Source: Pachypanchax playfairii (Eukaryota; Chordata; Actinopteri; Cyprinodontiformes; Aplocheilidae). From it: a stretch of DNA of 64,000 nt. The notes under the pieces are model-generated. The model ran no database searches. It was not told the DNA's origin and worked only from the letters and a program-made list of their open reading frames with translations. Position 1 is the stretch's first letter. The number at the start of each line of letters is the position of its first letter. Position numbers and translations under genes: made by a program. The stretch covers positions 1,238,871-1,302,870 of the forward strand of contig SSNP01000043.1 in assembly GCA_006937955.1 (NCBI GenBank), read 5' to 3'. Positions 25,057-37,900 of the stretch are shown one piece after another.

Positions 25057-25752
25057 TCTTCTTCTTCTTGTTTAAATGTGGTTGGCAACCAGTTTAAAGG
25101 AGCATTACCGCCTCCTACTGTTCCGGAGTATGGGTCAGACAGTGCACTCACAATCTGTCATATATCCAAAAAGAAAAAGAAAAAGAAACCCTGCAGAAAT
25201 GAATACATAAGTTTAACTATGATAGACCCCTACATGCTTTAGAAACCTCACCAATTCCTTTATCTGTTCCCTCCAACACACTTTTCAGAGTAAACTCCCT
25301 ACTACCCTTTCCTTCATCCTACTCTTCAAAACTTCTCTTTCCACCTCATAACCCTTACATCGCATTAATATATGCTCTACTGTCTCATCCTCTTCCTGAC
25401 ACACTCCACAAAGCCCCGTCTCATATCCTCTGCAGGGATTTATTTAGTGCACAATACCAACTCTATTGCCTCTATGCCCCACTAACCCTGTCACCTCCTT
25501 CTTAACATGATATAATTATCTGCCCTTACTCCCAGCATCCCATCTCCTCTGCCGCTCCTTGATAACTTGCCTACAAACAACACTTTTTGCTTCAGACTTA
25601 CTGCTTTTAATTTCCGTCTCTGTCATATTTTTATTCAAAGTACTTTTGGCCAATCTATCCACTTTTTCATTTCCACTGATTCCTCCGTGAGCTGGTACCC
25701 AGGGGAAGTAAACATTACTACCACTGCCCCTTATTCTATATATGGTCATCAG
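25057..25752 (-). mobile_element. 5'-truncated I/Nimb-like LINE with intact target-site duplication
   Basis: The minus strand encodes an RNase H end (WVPAHGGISGNEKVDRLAK) followed, after a frame break, by a C-terminal zinc-knuckle-like motif (CGVCQEEDETVEHIL). This order marks the 3' part of an I-clade non-LTR retrotransposon. The 3' end is a short AAG-rich tail. The insertion is flanked by the 14-bp direct repeat AATGACCCAAACTG at 25043-25056 and 25753-25766, so it is a single insertion of about 0.7 kb. The reading frame is broken. Confidence 0.85.
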
Positions 25753-25904
25753 AATGACCCAAACTGCTTGCCATACATTTCAGTAAAAGGCTGTTGATTA
25801 CATGTTAATTTAAAACAGGTGCGTTAAAGCAGGGGACACATTTAAAAGATTCAGGACACTGAGAGTCAGGGTTTGTATTAAGTGGGGAGAAGGGTAATTA
25901 TATA

Positions 25905-26175
25905 ATGCTGGAATTCTTAAGAGGAAGCAGGTTAACACGGAGAATGTTAACCTCGCGCTACAAGACGGATTCTCGCGAGATTTGGAGTTTTCCAAACCCA
26001 CGTTTCCTCAACTGGACAAAAGGTGGGGCTACACATAAATCTGGCAGCGCCAGGTTAAGAGAATATAGGCTTGTTTTTTTAAGTATAGCATAGGTCACCA
26101 CTTCCACACAATAAGTGGCAGAAATGCACCTGAACGTTAGATGCCACCCGCCAATAAAAAAAGAAGAATTGGGGT
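25905..26175 (+). mobile_element. Possible LINE 3' tail
   Basis: The stretch ends with GGCAGAAATGCACC..., CGCCAATAAAAAAAGAAGAA, resembling the 3' ends of fish I-like LINEs (compare the AAG tail of the element at 25057). No coding sequence is recognisable. The left limit is a guess. Confidence 0.35.
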
Positions 26176-29100
26176 TTGGAAACATTGCTGAGAAATGAAC
26201 AAAATTTGAACTATTTGAAGTTAAAATGTTAGTTATTTACTACAAGAATTTAACTTCTTTTTAAAACACTAAAACCATCATCAGCAGGAACTTCAAATGT
26301 TTCAGATCAAAGGTGAGACCCACTTTATACTTTCTTTGTTTGATAGTCATAGAATAAACAAACATTTTGAGCAGTTTTGGACAAACAAGTTTAAAGAATG
26401 AAGATAAAAGGTCAATATATTTACATTAGAAATTGTAAGTTTTCAGCAGCTCTTACAGTAATCATTAAGTTGTCCTGTGGAATCAGGGCAGCCACCTGTA
26501 CAGGTGCAATTTAAAGTAAGATAAACCTCATCAACTTTGCACCTGCATGCAGGGTTTGTTTGTTATTTTTGGGTGGAGCTCATATCTGTGTTGGGATTCT
26601 CCTCAGGCGGCTTTAAGGAGGATTCCTCACAATGAGGTGTAACTAAACAACCGCCGCCCTTTCACACAGAAACCTGTGAAAAAGTTTTCTCTGACTAAAC
26701 GTCGTGGCTGTAAAATGAAAAGGGTGGAGTTGTTCAAAAGGACCTTTAATACAGTTAAAAATAGTTATACTCACAGAATATGACCATTAATATTGTTAAA
26801 CTAGCACTTTAATATAAATAACTGCAGATTGACGAGTGTTTGAGCAGAACTTTTAGGATTTCTTATTATACTGATCCTTTTACTGTGGGATTTGCATGAT
26901 TGCACCAGCTCCAAAAGAAAAAAAAGAAACAAAAATATAATCAACAAACCTTTAAATGTATCGTTGATGGCGTAAAAAATAAAACATTAGAAAAGAAATT
27001 AACAGCTGAATCAGTGAGGTAGATTTGAAAGAGTGTTTTGGAGCGATTTAAAATGTTTGTGAAGCAGCAGAACAGAGTGGAGCACGCCATGTTGGTACAT
27101 CACCAGACCCGCTGCCTCGAGGGAGAGGAGGATGAAGAGGCGAGACATCTGCTGCGGGATGAAGGATGGATCCCATGATGCTGAAGATGATGGTGCAGGT
27201 TTTGGATGCTGAAGCAGTCTATGAGGAGCGGATCGGTTTGCCAGGTTCGACATTATTTATTTGGGTTTGTCTATTGTATTATCACCTAAACTCAGTCTGG
27301 TTTTGGATCTTCTCTGGTTGCTCCTCTTCTGAGAAGGATAACAAGATCTTCGGGGCTCTGAAGCAGCTGCTTGAATTACAGACTCCGCCCTTTTCCACAG
27401 TACTAGCCTCGGACTATTTACTGTATTAGACAACCTGCAATAGTCCCGTTATTTTCTATTAGATGTAAACATAATACCAACATCCTGCCCATCAAATTAA
27501 TATTTTATTATATCTTAATTCTAATATAATTTTTAAAGGAAATACTGCACTTTTATTCTACACCACTTTAAATACTCAAATTGTTTTAAAAATATAGCTT
27601 TTTATGAAATTGTTCCATATTTAACCTTTAAATTTATTACGAGTGATAAAGGTCGCAGACACCTGATCTAAACACTAGTTTAAACTTTTAATGAATCAAT
27701 TTAGTTCTTTTTGACTTGAGCTAATTCTGTAAATTCAGAAGCGTGTGTATCTTCTCAGCGACGCCAGGGCAGTAAAACGCTGTACAAGTTAGAACAGTCA
27801 CTGGTTTTGTTTGCTCATGGTGTGCAGATGGAGATAAGTGGTTGCTCCTGTTTAGTTGGGTGATCCTTATGCTGCAGAAAGCTTCGTGAAACGATGACTC
27901 AGCGGTTTTTACCGTGACCTCACACACGGTAAATCTGTGCAAGAGGGTGTGTTATAAAAAAAAAACTCAGATTTTGATCATGTGTGTCACTGTTACAAGA
28001 TTGGTGGAAACTATTTGGGCTTGTTGCTATGGTGAAATTTATAAACAAAGGCGACACTGATGGTAAGTTGTTTCAGACAGAGAAGCAGGAAATGTTGAAA
28101 CACTCTTTAAGATGTAATTAAATGGATTCAGTTCTCAGTTTTTCCTTCACAAATTTCTTATTAAAGATTTTATTTTTTGTAAAAACAAAATCATTCAAAA
28201 TAAATAACTTTAAAGTAAAGAACTGTGTGTTTTAACAAAGAAGACGGTGTTTTTTTTTTTTTTACTTGAAGTTCTGATTCAGTGGAGTTTCTGTTGGTTG
28301 ACTGGGTGGGCCGGGCTTAGACTGCCACTGAGCCAGTCAGGAAACATTCTGTGTGGGTTGGTGCTAGTTAAAGAATTTGTGTGTTTAAGGACGCGTTTCC
28401 TCTTGCATCACTGCCTTCCTCTCTAAATTTCTACTCATTCCACCAACTTCAAGGTAAGTTTTAGCTTTTTGTTTCCTGTTGTGCATTTTGTTTTATAAAA
28501 CCACAGTATTTTATTGTCCACCACATTCTTTCTCCTTAGAGCAGCTGAGTAATCTCAATCTGTTAGTTTCATTTCCTCGCTGATCCTCTCTGTCTGACTG
28601 GTACCTAGCAATCTATTTTTCCTGTAATATCTCTCCGTTATCAGCTGGGAAAACCCTCCCCTTCATCATCGTCTCACACGTCATCTCCAGTGCAGCTGTT
28701 TGATAACTTCTTCGAAGTTTGCAGGATGATTAAATTGGCTTGAATGTAGCATCACGGGTCAAAACTGAGACTTTTTGTTGTCAGATCCTCCTGATAAAAA
28801 GTGTATTTCAGTGTATTTTTAACATGTTTGTCTGATCTCCTCCTGGCATGTGTTTGTATGGATGCATTCATCCATACAGTCACTGCTTGTTGTTTGTTCT
28901 CATGTTGCTTCCTGTTCAACTACGCGTGAAGGTCTGATCAGGTTGGTGACCCTTGAAGCATGTCGCTCCAGCAAACAATCTCTTTTTCTTTTTATCTTCT
29001 GACCTTTTCTTTATGTTATAGAATTCAATCTTTTTATCCCATAAGGACCCCTCACACTTCTGTATGCTAGCAGCAAGTTCACACAAAAATCCTGATTTCA

Positions 29101-29470
29101 TCACAGGACCAGTCTCGGCAGGATTCTCTTAGATGCAGCTATGTGCTAGAGGGTCACGCCCGTTTGTTGATGCATCTGGGTGGTAGCTTAGACATGAGGC
29201 CAGTTGGATCAGACTCTTCACACCAAGTTACACCAGTTCACCTTGCACCAACAGAAGTGTGGGATCGAAACCATTCTGGACCCATAATGCTCTATCGTGC
29301 TTAACAAGGAGACCACTAAGTCCTTAATATGCTCCCAAAGACCTAGCTAAGATCCTGCAGAGACACCCCCCCCCCCATGGTCTAATAGATATTTAACTAT
29401 AAACTCCATCATGACAACACAGTTTACAAAGAGTCAAAAAAGTTCTTTGTCTGGCAACTTTTGATTATCA
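26176..29470. other. Unassigned spacer between polr2a and capg
   Basis: No complete gene. 27050-27400 has coding-like stretches in shifting frames. At 28453 the sequence CTTCAAG|GTAAGT is a strong splice donor after a pyrimidine-rich leader and may end a non-coding first exon, possibly of capg. Confidence 0.4.
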
Positions 29471-30010
29471 TTAAAAGGCAATTTCACACAAATTTCAGGA
29501 CTTTGTGGTTCTTTCTTAAGTATTAACATGTAATATGAAACATTTTATACCTAAAAAATGTCAGGAAACACTGATTAACAGACCTTTCAATCTATCTGCA
29601 TCAAGATGCGGCTGGTTTCAGCTACAACTCATTAATATTCATTATGCAAATTTGCTGGACTCAGATTGGCTAACAAACTAGCCAATGAGAGCAAGGTATA
29701 CTGTTTCCTGCCCCGTTGCCCCCTCTCTCCGTCTCTGCCTCCCTTGCTCCGTCTTATGCTACAGCTTTTAGCCAGCAGCATGCTAGGCGTGGTTTCAACT
29801 GCGGGAGCTGAACTAACAAAGGAGTTGTGACGAAACAAATACAGACCGTTCAAACTCGGGTGTTAACACCACCTGCGTAGTTTGAGAGAAAACTGAAAGA
29901 GAAGTTGTTGACCTGTTTTCACACCCACTACGAACGTAAGAACACCTGTGGAGCTAAAATATTCAACAGAAACCTCAGAAAAACTGTTTTGAATGGAACG
30001 GCCTCTTTAA
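29471..30010 (+). mobile_element. MITE family A, copy 2
   Basis: A 540-bp copy with a recognisable terminal CCTCTTTAA at the right and a decayed TTAAAAGGC at the left. The middle differs by small indels from the other copies. It lies in the spacer upstream of capg. Confidence 0.8.
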
Positions 30011-30721
30011 GTTTATTAAAATATTGGTCAGATCTGGTCTCAAAGCTGTAGATTTTTCTTAGCGGTCGACACTGAGACAAAAAAATGTGTTGCACCTTTA
30101 AGTCCCGCCCCTCTGTGTCCGTGACACGATAGCAATGATAGTGGGCGTTGGATCTCTTACATGCACGCGCGCCACCTTTGTTACGATGGACACTTATGGG
30201 AAATTTAAATGTTTAGTTACATATTTAAAATGTTTCAGTTTCACGCTTCTTCGCAGCGTTGTAAACAACTCGTAATCACCAGCCAGCAAGAGTTCTTTAG
30301 ATTAGGTGTGCGTGCTTGGTTGTTTGACAGGTGTATTTTGCAGATGTAGAATGCTATTGCTAATGGTGGGCGGCACCTGGTTAAAATTAAATGCACCTCT
30401 ATGGGACTGGGTGCGGGGGGGGGAAAGAAAAGATGTTTTTCCTATATTATGTTACAGAACTTTTTTGAAATTTCAAAAAACCATACAGAAATCTTGAAAA
30501 AGAGAAAACTCAAGATTGCAGCTTTAAGCTTTGATAGCCCCAGTAGAACTTCTAACACAACCTTTAAATGAAAGATTTCTTATTTTAAATAATTTTTAAA
30601 TCATCTGAAAACAAAACATTGTTGCAAAGCGATCTAGAAACAGATTCTCAGTGTGACAAGAGCATGTAGACAAAATATGGATTTCCTTTGGTCTAAAAAG
30701 CTAAACTAAATAAAAAGATTG

Positions 30722-31217
30722 TTTAAAGCAGAACTAAGTAAGTTTTTTCACCTCAATAAATGTTTTCTAGAGTCCCTGTGGGGGTAAACAAGGACTTGGC
30801 AGGGTGATTCGTGGGTCCCTCCCCTCCCTCCGGGGTCTGTGTCCTGAAAGCAGCACTTGCAACTTTCAGTGGATCGGACCCGACTAATCTCGCGAGAACA
30901 AACCTGCTTTACGGCACTCACACTCACGTACATAAATACAAGCATGAAGCCCTTGCCGTTGTTAGCAACGCCACCCTTAGGAGCGCAAAGATGACAATAA
31001 TACTCACCTGTCGAGACATTTTCTTGGTTTTGTTTTTCTTTCTTCTTGCAAAAGCGTTCTCTGCGCGTTGTTGTTGGGGGGGCGGCGGCGGGGTGGAGGG
31101 GGGGGGGGGGGGNNNNNNNNNNTCTGCGGCGGCGGCGGGGGAACGTTACGACCGTGAGCTTTCACAGGGGACCAGTAGGGGGAGAGCGAGAGCAAAACTT
31201 ACTTAGTTCTGCTTTAA
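30722..31217 (+). mobile_element. MITE family B copy containing an assembly gap
   Basis: About 495 bp bounded by the inverted repeat TTTAAAGCAGAACTAAGTAA and its complement TTACTTAGTTCTGCTTTAA. Inside are a G/C-rich tract and 10 Ns at 31113-31122. A second copy lies at 52329-52822 in opposite orientation. Confidence 0.85.
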
Positions 31218-34042
31218 TTTCTACAAAAAAAAAACAGTAGGGGGCGTTGTGTTTAAAAATGCAACTAAATGACCATCACAGAGAGGAAGTCAACAACCAG
31301 GTGACTCCACTGTAGCTATGTTCATCTTTTATATTCAGTTTATGAATATGACTCTAATAAAAGGCTTAAGAGGAACTACAGTTCATCTAACATCCCAGTT
31401 CATGAGTGAGTGATTCAAAATAAACAGTTTTTAGAGAAAATAAAGATCCTAAAACTCTGTTCTTCTTGTTTTAGATTAGATCCAGATGCTTTGGTATTGT
31501 AAACTTGTGTGTTGATTTATATATTTGGTTTAAAGGTTTTATGAAAATACTGGATGATATCATACGTTGGTGTTTTTGGTGGCCCCAGTTAGCAGGTTTT
31601 AGCTCTAGGGCAACTAGTGCTAGATTTGGGTGTGTACTAGATACAGCTTGTTTTGTTGCACATCAGTGGACTCTACACATTTAATGATATTTTTTGGGTC
31701 AGTGTTGTTTTCTTGAGGAAAGATGTCAAATCCAGTCTGATGAGGTAAAGTCATTGTTAGCGGATGGGAAAGGACAGGAAACTGAATAGCTTTCCCTTGT
31801 AGTATCCATTAGATTTATGTTTAGCTTCAGCCAGGAACCAGGAACTCGACTCTACCCCTTCCACTTCTGCACAGTGCCCTATCTATCCCCGAGCCACAGG
31901 TAGGCTTTCATCACTCCGGCTCCAGTTTCCTCCCTCGTATAGGCTAACCAGGCCAGGTGAGCTCAGACACTCCTCCGTCAGGCTGCTCGATACTCTAAAG
32001 CTTCTCACACAACAAACACACAGTCCAGTGGACACGCAGAATGGAGCCGGAAGCAGACAGCATGCCGGAGGTACCAGAGGAGATCATACAGTTAAGTAGA
32101 TTGGGCCTTGTTTCTCTCAGAGAGTCTGTCCAAACCCTGTAACCTTAACCCAGGGGGGGTTGGTGGGGGCACCTGAAGGCCCTCTGTTTCTCTGTTCTCT
32201 CAGTATCCTGCTTGAACATGCGTGTTTAATATTCACTTTCCTGCAGTGAGCTTTGTTTTTAACCTGGTGGAGCTACTGTTGTTGCATCCTGTTTGAATGA
32301 CCACAGTACTGATTAATCAGCTGTTTTCTGCTGCTAACAAACAGCCTGGATTACTAAATATTAGCTTTTAAGTCCATCCCTATAATTTATGTGGATTCCT
32401 GGTGCCTTTCAAGCAGCTAAACAGGAACATAAACTGCTGATTAATAAGGGCTCCACCTAGCTGTTTATTTAATCGGTGACATTTATATGCTTGTTCAGAA
32501 GTTATTGCTAGAGTCTGAGTCCCTGATACATCTGCAGGGTTTTTCTTATCTAAAGAGGAAACCAGTTCAGTTCCATGCAGCTGCAGTGTGCGCATGATAA
32601 GATCTTTAATCTGATTATGCTAGCTGGTTTTTTTTGTGTCAAATCTAACCGCAAAGAGTTTCAATACCAGTATGTGTCAAATGTTTTAAAATAAAATAAA
32701 GATATTTTATTATGTTTCTTGCATTAAAGTTCAAAATGTATGTAGTTATTTATGTAGTATCTCTTCTAGGCCCCCTTCCTTGTGAGTGCTGCCTCTCGAG
32801 TTGCCTGAATTAAAATGGTGAAAAAAATCCTGTAACTCTCGCAGCCAAATGCACATTTTCACTAAGATGATTTTAGAAAGTAAAATACAACAAAACGGTG
32901 GTGCTTAGTGTCTTGCATTAGACTTTCGCAGCTCAGGGTGTGTGTGTTTAATCTGTAGGGGCAGCGCGGACACACCGGGCAGGTCCTGGTGTAACATTGT
33001 TACATCACTATGTTACAGTCAGTAGTTTTCCAGGAGAGAGTAAAGCAGCTGCTCCGAGTGCAGTTAAAGTTTTTTTTAAATCTGTTTGGGCATCAGTGAC
33101 CTGAAAGCTGTTCAAGATGATTAAAAGTTTGAATTAATCTTTAAGTTTAAATCTGATGTCTGTAGTGTCGGTTTGTCGTACTGTGTATGTGATAATGAGC
33201 TTTAGAAAAGTTTAAAGGAAGTTTTCCATTATTCTCTGATAAATGATTTAATAACGCTAAACTCAAGGATTTAACTCATCATTCAAGTCAGTGTTTCTAT
33301 TGTAGAGTTATGACTCTGTTAATACAAACAGTTTTTTTTCCAACTAGTCTCTGCTCTGATTGTTACAGTTGTAAATTCAATTTGTCTTTTTTGTTTTATT
33401 GAATAGCTGATAAAATCTAACAGGTTTTAATAGTTCCAGACTGAAAGCATTAAAACACCTGATGCTCTCAGAACAAGCCACATGGAATCAAATATCGTTT
33501 ATATCTCATTCATTTTCATAAACGTATTTTTTTTAAACTGTTGCAGTTTCTTACTGAAACCTCCTTTAAACAGGAAACGACAAACTTATGGTTAGTTGCC
33601 ACCCTTAATTTTGAAGACAGGACTCATCTGACTTTACTACTCTCTTATTCGTGTGAGCTTCTTAGAAAGTGAAAAAATGAGTGATGTGCCTGCCGGGGGA
33701 TTTACGTGTGACATGAGGCAGCTTGCACAAAACCACACCTGAAAGTATTTCAGTGATACAATAACTCATTGTGTTTCAGTACTCAGTACTGCATCCATCC
33801 CTCTGTTTATAAGATATCATTCCAATTCAGATCTTTTAAATGTGTTTTTGTTTGTATCATATCTGTTGTGAGAGTGATAGCAGTTTGGAAGAATCTCCTC
33901 CATCATGAAATAACTCCTACCCTGATTTCATATCACACAAGTATTCTGACAGAAATACATCCCAATATTCTTGCTAGACCTTAAACTGGAAGTTCTACAG
34001 ATGAGAGGCAGCTGAAGCCTGGTGAAGCTTCAAGGCTTCAGG
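31218..34042. other. Unassigned spacer upstream of capg
   Basis: No coding exon supported. 31890-32080 is a GC-richer segment with an ATG at 32041 and possible donors, so it could be a first exon or promoter of capg. Joining that ATG to the capg exon would shift frame, so it is not a coding exon of capg. Confidence 0.4.
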
Positions 34043-34300
34043 TTAAAGACCCTCTCTGATGATCCTTTGAGCTATTTTAAAGCGTCTCAGTGATCTTTAA
34101 ATTATGATTTTACCTAAAATCACAAAACTCGTGCTGTTTTCTAGGACGTAGTTTCTGCATAGCGGCGGTAGCTGATTAGCAAGTAGTAGCAATTAGCAGA
34201 GCCAACCCCCCTGTTGCTAAGAGCTCTCTTTTACGTTAGCTTGGAGTAGTAGCTTGTGGCCCACTGGCTAAAATTCTATCAATTCTTGTTATTTTTTTGT
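34043..34300 (-). mobile_element. MITE family C, copy 2, truncated
   Basis: Begins TTAAAGACCCTCTCTGATGA and shares GAGCTATTTTAAAGCG and CCTAAAATCACAAAAC with the other family C copies. The other end is not recognisable. A GCTAGC-rich hairpin follows at 34346-34412 and may derive from the element's interior. Confidence 0.65.
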
Positions 34301-34345
34301 CAAATGGTTATTTTATTTAACATTGTGTGATTATTTGAACACACT

Positions 34346-34412
34346 TGCTACAGCTAGCTGCTGCAGCTACAGCTAGCAGTAGTAGCTGTAGCTGCAGCAG
34401 CTAGCTGTAGCA
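34346..34412. repeat. 30-bp perfect palindrome with 7-nt loop
   Basis: 34346-34375 and 34383-34412 are exact reverse complements, separated by GCAGTAG. Units are TAGC/CAGCTG-rich, like the interior of nearby family C MITEs. It lies in the spacer before capg. Confidence 0.9.
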
Positions 34413-34955
34413 CTTCCGATGTAGCTTGGGGCTCTACTGGAACAAAATTTTGGCTGGAATAATCATAATCATGTAATATTCTTTTAATGTTAATGTAGCA
34501 AAAAGAGATGATGGTTTATAAAACTGCTTTTATGTTAAATTGTTGAAACCAAAGTTGTTTTAAGGCTGCAGTAATCTGCTTTATAGTCTTGGCTCTGCTC
34601 TATTAGCGCCACAGTCTGGAAAGAACTAATCCTTGTTTCTCTGAACTGAGGTTGTTCAAAGAGCTGCCTACAACAGATAATACCTGCTCCTTTCTACAGA
34701 AACCCACTTCAAAGTATTGAAACTATCCCACGTCTGCAGCTCATAGGGCTAAAATCCACTTCCTTATATTCCTCACCAAAAAGTTCTGTTTTTTACTTAT
34801 ATAGACACTACAGTGTGTATTCACACTTCCCTTCCCTACAGGAAACATGTCTATGATTCAGATGAGCTGTCACATGAAATGTTTCCATCATCTTCTCCAT
34901 TTGTCTCCTCATTCCTCTTTCTGTCTCACCAGTTGTTTCCCTCTCTCCCTGCAGA

Positions 34956-37900
34956 ATGCTCCCATTCCAGGCAGCGCCAGGTCAGTTCGGGCCAGAGGTC
35001 CGGGAGCCCGGTCTACGAGTGTGGAGGGTGGAAAAGATGAAGGCGGTGCTGCTGGATTCCTCTGAGATTGGGGCTTTCTATAATGGAGACTCCTATCTTG
35101 TGCTGGTGAACCGTGGCGAGCAGGGGGCCGACCTCCACATGTGGATAGGTGAGAATCTGCTCAGGTTAACAACAGCAAACAGAAATGTTTTAAATTGGAT
35201 TATCTCAATTGCAATATATCATATAGTAGGACAGAAGGGGAAGTTGCATGAACACGGTTCTTCTCTTGTTTTGGTTTTACTCCATCCAATAAAAGAGATT
35301 GTGCGGTGCTTACTACACACCCCGTCTTGGTTCAGTGCTGCAGCTGAATAACCAATAGCTCTGCCAATAACGGTGATGACACATGAGCCACAGTGTTGAC
35401 CTGCAGCAGCCCTGGTGCGAGGACAGAATTAAAAGGAGGGATTAAAGGAGGGAGAGAAGTTCCAGGGGGGGAGGAGGGGGAGGTTTTTGAGCAGGTGTCT
35501 TTAAAAATGCAGAAGGAAGGTTACAGTACTCAAATGTGGCCTTTGTTTCCAGCATGTATCCGGTACTTAGGTAACACTGAGCTGATTGTCACGGCTTGGA
35601 GAACGCGTTCTCTCAGAATCCTGCTCCAAATGTTTACAGCTAAACGCTGGAGTGTTGAATTCAAATCATCTGGTCTCCGTTGGCCTTTATTTGACCTCAT
35701 TTCCAAACGTGTTCTTCTTGATCATAACTTTATCCCCGCTATTTAAATTTGTGAAACTGTCTCAGCAGAGTTCTACCAATAGTGGCACGTCATAAAACTT
35801 GTTTGTTTATAACAGTTTTTTACCTCTGCCCCTTTCTGTTAGAGACAAACAGTCAGTTATAACAATTTCTTTGCTGTGATTTATTTATAGTCTCATAAAC
35901 ATTGCTGGGTCAAATTTATTTATGGTTATTGTAAGTAATAAGTTACTCATTTACAGCAATTCTGATTTTAACCAGCTTTAATCTGCTTTTTCTACTTGGA
36001 GTTTACTTTTCATTATGTTTTAGTTTCCTCCGAGATTTTGGCCTTAAAATGTAAATTATTTAATTTTTTCTCTAGATTCTGGCTAAAATATTGTGGTTTT
36101 GTTTTCACTTCAGACAAAATAAAGAAGTAAAAATCTGTAAAAAGTCTAAGTAAATTTAGATTTCATGTATTCTGTCCTCACAGGCTTTTTGTTTTCTCCG
36201 TGTTGCAGGAGAGAAGTCATCTCGGGACGAGCAGGTAGCGTGTGCCATGCTGGCCACACAGCTGGATAACTTTCTTGGCGGTGACCCGGTTCAGCACCGG
36301 CAGGTTCAGGGTTTCGAAACCCCCGAGTTCATGGAGCTTTTTCCCCGAGGAGTCAGCTACAAGGTGAGCAGCACAAACAGCTGAAAGAGTGAAAATATTT
36401 CTAAGGTGTCAAAAATAAAACAGTAAAGTAAATGTTCAATTTAGGTAAAATGTGTCTACTGCTCTTTAACTTAAAATATTAGTTTCACTTTCTTGTCATT
36501 AGTGAAACTACCGGTAAGTTTTTTTTTCTCTTCTAATTACCATATTAATAATAATATGCTAAAAATCTTAAAATAGTCTAGGAAAAGAAATGATATAAGA
36601 TCTGAATAATTAACAGTTACGAAGTTTAGAGTTCAGTTCATGTACTTGACTTTGTTAAAACAAACAAATTAATATTCATTGTGTGACATGAAACTTTAGA
36701 GGCCCTTCCATTAAAAACGGTTTTTCTGAGGTTTCTGTTGAATATTTTAGCTCCACAGGTGTTCTTACCTTCATACTGGGTGTGAAAACAGGTCAATAAC
36801 TTCTCTTTCAGTTTTAATCTCTCAAACTACGCAGGTGGAGATAAAACCCAAGTTCTCCCGAGTTCGAACGGCCTGTATCTGTTTCGTCACAACTCCTTTG
36901 TTCGTTAGTATTCATCAGCTCCCGCAGTTGAAACCACGCCTAGCATGCGGTTAGCTAAAATCTGTAGCATAACGTAGCAAACAGGAAGAGACTATGTGTG
37001 CTGTTGCCATGCGCAGCGGGGCAGGAAACAGTATACCTTGCTCTCATAGGCTAGTTTGTTAGCCAATCAGAGTCCAGCAAATTCGAACAATGAATATGAA
37101 CGAGCTGCTGACTAAAGTCTGACGGAAGGAGCCGGAACCACCTGAATTTTAACACAGACAGATTGAAAGGTCTGTTAATTGTTTCCTGACGTTTTTTAGA
37201 TATAAAATGTTTCATATTACTTGTTAATACTTAAGAAATAACCACAAAGTCCTAAAATGTGTATGAAATGGCCTCTTTAAGAATAAGTAAAAGTTCTGAG
37301 TGTCATGTTTCTGATGTTTAACAGGATGGTGGTGTGGAGTCGGGCTTCAGGAGGCCTCAGGGCGGTGGGACGGTCCAGAGGTTGTACCAGATCAAAGGGA
37401 AACGCAACATCCGTGCCAAGGAGGTTGAGATGTCCTGGAGCAGCTTCAACAAAGGGGACTGCTTCATCCTCGACCTCGGAGAGGTCAGACAACCCAACTG
37501 AAACAGAAACATGCTAAAAGATTTATTACTTTTCTGAAATGTGATGAATCTGCAGATTGATGCTCAGTCAAACCTGAATACGAGGGATGCATCGATACGA
37601 TACTGATATTGGATATCAGGGCTGATACCATTCTAATATACTTAATATACCATGAACTGATACTTAAAATGTGGAAACTCTGTAATAATTGCAAAAAATT
37701 TTATTTTTCACTTGAACTTTTAGTAGAATTTTGGTAGAAGTATCGGCATTGGTACTCGGTATCGGCAAGTACTCACATCCAAGTATCTGTATCATATCAG
37801 TTTGAGAAAGGTGGTATTGTTGCATTCCTACTGAAGACTTACACAAAGTTAAGTTTTTGTGTTGATTGGATTCTGACTCTATGTTCCCCAGACGATCGTG

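Noticed and set aside
30811..31206. 131-codon frame running through the N gap
   Set aside because: It lies inside a MITE, spans unknown bases, and its mirror copy exists at 52390-52734.
32041..32090. ATG-containing segment considered as first coding exon of capg
   Set aside because: Joining it to the capg exon at 34955 would put the reading frame out of register; at most it is a non-coding leader.
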